DNA from: Diprion similis
Lineage: Eukaryota; Arthropoda; Insecta; Hymenoptera; Diprionidae
Reading direction: 5' to 3'
Length of the DNA stretch: 64,000 nt
NCBI RefSeq assembly: GCF_021155765.1
Contig: NC_060105.1
Coordinates: 3,658,001 to 3,722,000, forward strand
Each line of letters starts with the position of its first letter. The first letter of the stretch is position 1. The notes beneath the pieces are model-generated. The model saw only the letters and a program-made list of their open reading frames with translations, made no database searches and was not told the DNA's origin. Positions 56,620 to 64,000 of the stretch are shown piece after piece. The position numbers and the translations under genes are program-made.

Positions 56620-59600
56620 ATGATGAAATTACTGGCAGGGGTTGAGGAATGCGACAAGCAGGGAAACGGCCACGTGGCGGGTACCACGAGGGAAAGGCAG
56701 AGTGTCAAGGCTGTCCAGGAAGCCGGAAAACCTCTCGTAGCTGAGGTCAGTAAATTTTGTTTATTTACCGAGTAAGTTTGTTTCATTAACCGAATGACGT
56801 AAAGGCAGTTACGTTACCTTGTCTTGACCATGGATGTCCTAATTATCAAGCGAATATCGGACGGTGATTTAGGCGCAATTATTAGCGCGAGTTGATTGAC
56901 GGCTAGAAGTTTAGACGACGTCAATGATTTTCTGTTTACGATTATACTACCTTTTTCTTAATCGTCGTCCATTTTCGGGAGGTTCGAATTATCGCGCATA
57001 AGAACCTTGATCCGATCGTACATTATAATCGGAATAAAAATCAGGGACGAGATTGACGTTAGTTATTCTGACACCCGGAGCGATCGTTCGGGTTATCGAA
57101 CTTGTCCCCAAGACGATGTTTTGCAGCCCTTGAAAATATGTAAATCGATTCAGTATAGACGGAATAGAGAACAAGGTGGATGAACGTTTGATGTGGTTTC
57201 ATAGAATTTATGCCTACTTGTACATGAAGAGGAACGGAATACGCTAGTGTTCGATTCTACGGAAAAATTTTCTTTCCTAAATTTAAGATACTCGATATAG
57301 TAGCGATGGCCACTGACGATAAGCTACAAATAATCGGTGCATCGATTAATCGGATCCAGAAGAATAATCGAATACGAATCAATTGATTCGGTAGAACCTA
57401 ATCGATTTTTAAACGGTATATTTGAAAGTTAAGTTTCATAAATTTTATTATGTAGTTTTAATAGCGGAAAAGTTTTTCGTTAATTCATAGTTTCATTAAA
57501 AATATTATTCAATATCAGGTGGAAAATATTCAATTATCTCTCACTCGTTATATCAGATAGATACTTAGTTAGTAAGACAATGATAATAATTGATACTCTA
57601 ATCACATAAATTGATATTACATTGGATAGTTTATGGGAGTAAAAAAGAAAAACTGATTGTGAGAAAAAATAATCGAGTTTGAAAGATAATCGATTATTCG
57701 TGGTCATTCTTACTCGATAGATACATGTTGTATTCATAAGTCAGAAATAAAATGCGTCGACTATTACGAACTCGCTCTGTCGAATATACGTAATTCGAAA
57801 ACTGATTTGCACAACATTATGCGTATTGACATTCTTGTGCCGATTATTTTGAAAACATTCGTTCAACGTTTCACCGTAATAAGTTCCTTTCACAACGCGA
57901 TACTCGCACACAAATACGCAAACATAACGATGCTGATATTGCATTTGCTCGATGTGCGGAAGCAAGGTCAATCCAAATCGAATGATCGAACCAGGTATAC
58001 GGAAATTAGATTAGAAAAATTTCGCATGCGGATAATCCATGGCCGAAAGTTTTAAATATGGATGCAAGCTTTTGCGTCAGTATAAACAACGATATACCTT
58101 TTCCGGTTCCTCTTTCGATTGATTTTTATTTATTTGTTTTTTCGTTTCTTGATTCCATTTATTTTCATTTTGCTCCACGTAAGGCTTGAGAAACCCGATC
58201 GAAGCAAATGCTTTCCTTATCGCTTAAAGCTACAGCCTCAGATGCAAACTACATTAATTCTCTATAGACGTTTATTAAACTGCTTCCAATCGTACTTTTG
58301 CAAAAAAGAATTTTTTTAACGACAACATTAACTATCTTCGGATTTAAAAATTTGACGTTTGAAAGTCTAGAGAGTCTCCATGTATGACATGAGTTGCTAC
58401 ACAAGATTTTTTACAAACGCACATTTGGCTATGAGAAATTCTCCTCAGAGAAACGTAATCCAATCATCCAATCAGTTTTCAAGAAAGCGTGGAACAAAAC
58501 GCGGGTGTAATTATACAACTGCTCTTCGTCGTTGTCATCCAGTTATACCTACATCATCGTTATTATAAATTTCTCCACGGAGTTTAATTCCTAGTCAAAG
58601 TCAAGTCAAAGTGGAAATTTGGATGTTCCGAATTATCCGTCACATTACACAGCCTGCAGCTGATCATGCATATATCGTAGAAACCAAGAAGCTGGTCCCG
58701 TTGTGACCTACTAGCCGCTCTTTCTCCTTCGTACCCTCCTCTCCTTTTTACCGAAGCAGCATAGATCGCGTGACTCTCTCTTGTATACTTGATTCCGCCG
58801 TTACTCAACCATAATCGTTCTAAACTTCGTAAATCCATCATCGATTCTACTGTGCGTAAAAATTTTAAACCGTATGAAAAATCAGATTCACCACACAAAC
58901 GACTGTCACAATAGGTATATACTCTATTCGCCATGGAATCGGCTGCAAGTCAAAGGTCATGAGATTATCCCATCAGGTGGAGGTTTCCGATATTATACTT
59001 TGAACTGCACGTTTATTTTGCAACGCGAAATCCAAGACAGTCAGATTTCCGTATAATGGATGGATCGGATGGATTTAAGAATGGGTTTATCTGTATTTGG
59101 GTATCATCTGCAGCGAAAAGAGTTGAGACACGCGACGTCAATTTTGTTTTATTTCTTACACGACGCCGCAGGGCTCCAGCTGACGTAGAATTGCGTCGAA
59201 AGTTATGCCTAGACGCAAAATCATATTGTCGTAAAAAATTGCTTCGAAGGGGTTCGTGGCCGTGGCTATCTAGCCGTGGCTCTTTATGGCCTACTTACAA
59301 GACCGGCGGCGCGGAGAAATCCGATATTAAGCGTGGCCAGTGCGTCGACTCCTTGACCTTGATGGTGGATTAATTAAACGTTGAAGTGTTCCGAACCAAT
59401 TCTAGATTTGATTTACTCTTAGATCGTGTCTTGTGCAAAAATCGCCGTGTCCTTAATAATATCGCAGAAGAGTTGTAGAGTGAAATAGAGTGAGATTGGC
59501 CAAAAATAATTGCAAAGTGGTACAATGTACGTACGGCGATTCGAAAGTTAATTATCTTTGAATTTCGCCAACATCCTAATTTTTAAATCCAGACGAAAAA

Positions 59601-61631
59601 CCTCTGTTTTTTTTTTATTTCGCACGAAATTAAGGCCATTAAATTCCTGCGAAATTCAAATCGAAATCTGATATGGCGATTGGATCACGTATTTATTGCA
59701 AGTACAGAAGACCTTCGGTGTTTAACGTTCCTCAAACATTTTTCAACTTATCTTTAACTGTTGGGCTAAAGAAAGTCGGTACACACGCTTTTTTCACGTC
59801 CGGTGAACTCACATGTAATAAAATTTCGTAGTAATTTTTCCTTATAATAAATTTAAAAAAAAAGCAATATGAGGAAATATTGTGGATAATTAATTCAGCG
59901 GTTATTTTATCCGAAAGGTAGTTACGTCATTGATCGAGCTCGGATGAAATTTTCACGTAATGGTGAAAATGATATTCATATTTTAAGATGCGCGCTATCG
60001 GCGCTCAAATCTTTTCGTAATCACTTGCATAATAAACTACACCGATTTGAACGACAGGAAGAGAAGGTGAACAATAGTGGACAGTCGCTTGAGAATTTAC
60101 ATTCTTCGCATGAATGATGCATGAATCGGTCTCTCAACTCGTTTTCTATTATCGATTCAGGAAACACGATAACGTCAATTTCGTATTTTACGTAGAATTT
60201 CGGCAGTTTACTGTCAGCTTAAAATTCATCACATCCAATAGCTAGACCAGCGTTGTTTTGATCCAATAAAAAACACTGATCGTTAATTTATTTTCAAATA
60301 GTTGACCGAAGGGAACGATAACCTGGCAAGTGCCGCGATCAAGGACAAGACAGCCTTCGAAGATGAGGAAAGAATGCGAAGGATACTGCCGTTCGCAGAG
60401 GCACCTGAGTACCTCCAGTTCAATCCGTACATCCTGCACGGTTACCGAGGATACTTGACCACCAAATTATGCCTCGAAAGGTCAGTCTCTAGAAAGTTGA
60501 CCGCAGTCACTAAAACTCCTTGAACTTGCCGCAGACAATTATGTAAAACAAATTGCTCAAAGCATGTTGCCTTCGTTTTGATTTGCGTCTATTAACACGG
60601 AACTTTTATTTCTCTCTTTAAAACGACCTCACAGTATTTTTTGGTGGACGAATGAGACGATCAACATATGGAGCCACATATTCGGCTGGATGTTGTTCCT
60701 CGGATTAACGCTCTACGATCTCTGTTTGCTCAACATACACGCGCCGTTCGGTGACAAGCTGATCGTCGCTCTCCTGCTCATATGCTTTCAGGTAATGCGA
60801 ACCGATCGTGTGCATTTAACACCAATCGGTACATCAGCTGCCCCAAAGATTATTAGAAAACTGATCGTCGTACCAATCGAGTAATAATGAATAATTCCAA
60901 ATCGCACTTCCTCGCAGGCATGCATGATACTGTCTTCCATGTACCACACATTTTCCTGCCGGAGCGAGAAGGATTATTGGTGTTTCCTGTCCTTCGACCT
61001 CTTCGGCATCGCCCTCAGTCTCCTGGCGATCTACATGTCGGGAGTCTACTACGCCTTCTGGTGCCACAAGGTGAGTTCGGGCCGTGAATAACAAGACCCA
61101 GAAGGTGTCAAATGCTTATCCCCTGTGTCTTGATATGTCCAGGAACTTCAGCAGTTCTACCTGACTACCGTACTGCTGATATTCGTCGTGGCGATGCTCC
61201 TGCAAGTCCCGAAGTTCAACGTGAACGGGAACGTCAAGTTGCTGGTCTTCGTCGCTTGGGCGGCATACGGAGTCCTGCCAACCCTTCACTGGAGCATCGC
61301 CATGGGAGGGATGGAGAACCCAATGGTAGCGATGCTGCTGCCCAGGGTTCTCGGCATGTACGTTATAAGCGGAGGTGCCTTCCTCATATACATGAGCCGG
61401 ATACCGGAGCGTTTTTTCCCCGGTAAGTGCGCGTCGAAAGCGAATGTTCTCAAGTTTGAAAATGCTGGTACCAACTTCCCTCGCCTTCCAGGTTCCGTGG
61501 ACTACATCGGTTCCTCCCATCAGTGGTGGCATGCCCTCGTCGTCGCGGCCCTCTACTACTGGCACAACACCGGCATGCTCTACGTCGAGTACAGGCTGAA
61601 CCATGGATGTCCAACGAACATGCGACTCTGA
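56620..61631 (+). CDS. PAQR3: PAQR3-like progestin and adipoQ receptor family protein
   Basis: Six coding exons (56620-56745, 60302-60480, 60635-60791, 60918-61070, 61143-61422, 61492-61631) give 344 residues. This is a seven-helix membrane protein of the PAQR family. Vertebrate PAQR3 sits in the Golgi and tethers Raf; I infer but cannot show the same here. Family signatures are NPYILHGYRGYL (83-94), NETINIWSHIFGW (108-120), SSMYH with His164, the Asp181 step, and SSHQWWH with His308 and His312. The three His match the PAQR zinc ligands. ERFFPG and the PTLHW step resemble PAQR3 specifically. Membrane spans are near 113-134, 143-163, 177-199, 211-227, 236-255, 266-290 and 310-331. The first coding exon (MMKLLAGVEE) is poorly conserved and makes the N-terminus longer than the human protein. 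The start is chosen as the first ATG after the acceptor. Confidence 0.92.
56746..60301 (+). other. PAQR3: Long intron of the PAQR3-like gene
   Basis: Bounded by a GTCAGT donor and a TTTTCAAATAG acceptor. It contains the hAT-type MITE (57,298-57,711). Minus-strand frames such as 58,584-58,934 have no motif. No other gene is seen. Confidence 0.6.
57298..57711. mobile_element. hAT-type MITE with 8-bp target duplication
   Basis: The sequence ACTCGATA occurs directly before (57,290-57,297) and directly after (57,712-57,719) a 414-bp segment. The left end reads TAGTAGCGATGGCCAC and the right end, complemented, reads AAGAATGACCACGAATAA, so the ends are imperfect inverted repeats. Both ends are followed by clustered ATCGATT words. 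An 8-bp duplication is the mark of the hAT superfamily. There is no transposase frame, so it is non-autonomous. Confidence 0.75.
61423..61491 (+). other. PAQR3: 69-nt stop-free intron of the PAQR3-like gene
   Basis: GTAAGT donor, CTTCCAG acceptor, length divisible by three, and no in-frame stop. Retention would insert 23 residues (starting KCASKANVLK) between ERFFPG and SVDYIG, in the loop between helices 6 and 7. The family has no insertion at this point, so it is called an intron. Confidence 0.8.
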
Positions 61632-62042
61632 CACGGGGATTCGGCTATTTCACACTCGGGTTTGTTCCGCATGATCTTGGATGTTCTATTCTACCATGAT
61701 TTGAACCTTGACTGTAAGACCCTTCCTCTTGGAATTTCAGGTCCGTATTTTGCGATGGAATGTGCCTGCGCCATGGAGTTTAGGATATGGCGATCGGGCT
61801 GGTACCAGAAGGGAATCCCTTTCTATGCCAGAGAAGCGTTGGAAAGTTGCATCGTGGAGAATCCGATATCCTCCTACATAGCTCTACGGGGTGGGACTTG
61901 ACGTGGATGACATTTGCGGCGATTCGCAAATCCCCAATTCCGGTTCACGTCTTGTGAGGAATATCGCTCAGCTCAAGGTTGCAGGACCAGACTGCATTCG
62001 CGCCGTCGGAGTGAGATAGCCGTTTTAAAATAAAAAAATAAA
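61632..62042 (+). other. PAQR3: 3' region of the PAQR3-like gene with an open downstream segment
   Basis: After the stop at 61,629-61,631, an acceptor-like GGAATTTCAG ends at 61,740. It is followed by an open frame to a TGA at 61,899-61,901 (PYFAMECACAMEFRIW and onwards). Its phase fits the donor at 61,423. Tandem AATAAA signals at 62,029-62,034 and 62,037-62,042 are the likely poly(A) signals. Confidence 0.6.
62029..62042 (+). terminator. PAQR3: Poly(A) signals of the PAQR3-like gene
   Basis: Two AATAAA hexamers three bases apart (starts at 62,029 and 62,037), about 400 nt after the stop codon, followed downstream by a T-rich stretch. Confidence 0.65.
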
Positions 62043-63467
62043 GTCCTTACGCAAGAGGACGGAAATGGAGAGATCAAGTCAATTCAAAGAAACTTAGGCT
62101 CAATTTGAATATTGTGTTCATTTTCATTTTTCGCCTAGTTAAAAATAAAAACACGCCTTATAAATCAGATGTTGTAAATTGACGTGAAAGCTTTCGGACA
62201 TTTCAATACAACCATAGTGTGTATACTTTTGTGGAACTGCAGTTGACTCATAATCAATATTGATGAAAAATAGAAAACGAAAATTCGATAAACAAAATTA
62301 TATATGTATACACAGCACATTGAGTCCGAGTTGTGCAGTTCCTTCAATTTTCTGTTCTGATCAGCTGTTCTCAGGCGTCTGAATATTTACATTACAAGAA
62401 TATATTATCTATATGTGATTCAGTGATAATAATTCGTAAGATTTTGATACTATATTACAGTAGCTTGTATGTATATGACGTGAAATAATTTTCTTGTCAA
62501 ATTGTTGTTTTGTAATTTTAGCTAATTAATTGATTATTATCAACCAGGAAGTTGATTCCAAGTAGTTGCGTCAGGGAATTACTTAGACTTATTGTATAGA
62601 CCCTGATGTGGCGAGTATCACTCGCACCCTTAGTGCCTTGGTATCATGGCAATCTAATGTTTCAGCCTGCCGTTTCAGCAGTATTCAAAATACACGCTAG
62701 GCAAGAAACTCGTAGAAATGTATCGAGGTTAAACGAATTTTTTTTCTACGATATAAAAAATTTCTATGTACCTAATGGAACAAACTTGCTTAAACACTTC
62801 ACTCGTTGAGTATACAAGTGTAAGTGAACAAGTCGGTTTCTAAATTTATAATAATTCGGTATAATTGAAGAGTGCATTTCACCATGCGAAACATTTTAGA
62901 AAAATCTATCATACACACAGCATATTGCACTATACGGTACACACCCTACGCTAGTTAATTAATTGTTGTTAATCCTGTTATAAATTATTGATCAATATAT
63001 TTACGGTAGCACGAGTCTACGTTCTTCACTCTTCACCTTGTTCCCTTGTCTGTCCAGAACCCGCCTTTTCGTATATTGATCAGAGTCTGATGAACCTGCG
63101 AAAACCTTTCGAATCATTAAAGCACGCGTGAAAGCACGTCTGCCATCACAACGAGTTATCGAAATGATGAGACGAGACAGTGTTGAACGCGCTATACGGG
63201 CTGATTCAAAGGTGGCTAATTGCTAAAATTAAGGTTACTCAAAAGCAGCATGAAATCTTTTATATCTTATGGCTCTGTGGTAAGCAGTCAAACTGGTTTC
63301 GGGCTGAGCAAAAATTGTGGCCACATTGGATGTCGTTGGGACATATTGGACCATGAAATTATCGTTGCCAAGGTCACTTTCTTTCATATTTCCTTGTATT
63401 AAAGTAAATTTAATAGTTATACTTCTGCGACATAAATCGAAGAAGTTGGCACAGAATTTTTCAGTTT
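62043..63467. other. Intergenic region between two convergent genes
   Basis: AT-rich, with no conserved gene. A plus-strand frame at 62,606-62,809 is open for 67 codons but has no motif and falls into AT-rich low complexity at its end. The 3' UTR of the right-edge minus-strand gene should lie at its right end. Confidence 0.45.
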
Positions 63468-63848
63468 TTACTTGGCGATGGTAACGTTGGTATTCTCGCC
63501 AGTCACCGACCGATGGAAATGATCCTCGTTACTTGCTATCGATCCTCGGTAGCTCTGAAAAACCGATTAATGGTATTAGCATGATTTGCAAAATAGAAGA
63601 CATCAGGCTGGATTTTGTATATCAATCAATGATGCATATACCGTGATTTGAAAAAAAAATAACAATTAAAAAATTACAAGATAGATCGCGTAGGTCATGC
63701 TCGAATGGTAAAAGCGAGGCTTGTAGCACTCTGCACTTGTCCCACCAAGTTTTTACGTCCAATCACATCTTCAGACTCAAACACGTTCATTTATTAGCTT
63801 TACTTGACATATAATCACCGAAGAGCTGGCGCCCTCTTGATTCAAGTG
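63468..63848 (-). CDS. C-terminal exons of a gene running off the right edge
   Basis: Two minus-strand segments join in phase 0. The first, 63848-63804 (45 nt), lies between TCATTTACAG and GTAAAG and reads HLNQEGASSSVIICQ. The last, 63554-63468, follows CGGTTTTTCAG and reads SYRGSIASNEDHFHRSVTGE, then NTNVTIAK and a TAA stop. The last exon has GC-rich third positions and a strong acceptor and is the better supported of the two. The rest of the gene lies beyond 64,000. I do not recognise the protein, and no domain is visible in 43 residues. Confidence 0.45.
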
Positions 63849-64000
63849 CTGTAAATGAAAGTTGATACCTATATAGAGAAATTCGATTATAGATGGATGA
63901 ATTTTCAGAATGGATTTTTTGGAAAAAACAAAGAAAAACACACAAAATAGCTTTAAACAGTGTCGCAAATAGATTGTTTATTTATTTTTATGCTATATTA

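Noticed and set aside
61116..61634. 172-residue minus-strand ORF
   Set aside because: Antisense shadow of the PAQR3-like exons, whose plus-strand frame matches the family.

Overview
This is a nuclear genome window from an animal, most likely an insect. The coding exons are GC-rich and broken by GT-AG introns, and the DNA between them is very AT-rich and full of microsatellites. The one fully conserved gene encodes a ubiquitin-conjugating enzyme whose 147 residues match, as I recall it, the Drosophila Effete/UbcD1 protein. A hymenopteran is my guess from the texture of the sequence (long TA arrays, short introns inside compact genes, TE ends of the CAGGGTGTCC type). That is inference, not proof.

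Layout. Positions 1 to about 35,800 form a gene desert or very long intron. No complete gene is recognisable there. It holds dense simple repeats, including runs of 27 G, 17 C and 19 G and long TA, ATG, GAA and GA tracts. It also holds three foldback (MITE-like) elements of 0.5-0.6 kb at 4.6, 11.6 and 20.6 kb, and a few candidate isolated exons (3.0, 29.1, 32.6, 34.4 and 35.8 kb). From about 36 to 62 kb the window is gene-bearing. Gene D (minus, 36.0-37.7 kb) is an unrecognised multi-exon gene. Gene C (minus, 40.8-43.2 kb) encodes an unrecognised 738-residue Ser-rich protein from two exons. An intronless minus-strand gene at 43.7-44.4 kb encodes a 232-residue protein with four copies of a Pro-Trp-x-Asp motif. 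The E2 enzyme effete (plus, 45.6-49.8 kb, six coding exons) lies head to head with it. A PAQR3-like seven-transmembrane protein (plus, coding exons 56.6-61.6 kb) follows. A terminal exon pair of another minus-strand gene enters from the right edge (63.5-63.8 kb).

How the genes work together. They do not form a pathway that I can see. Effete/UBE2D is a general E2 for ubiquitin transfer. PAQR3 is known in vertebrates as a Golgi membrane protein that tethers Raf. The other genes have no assigned function. The points most worth checking are the PWxD-repeat protein, two possible alternative C-termini of the PAQR3-like protein (an in-frame 69-nt intron and a phase-compatible downstream last exon), a hAT-type MITE with an 8-bp target duplication inside a PAQR3 intron, and the three long palindromes, which could be transcribed as hairpin RNA.
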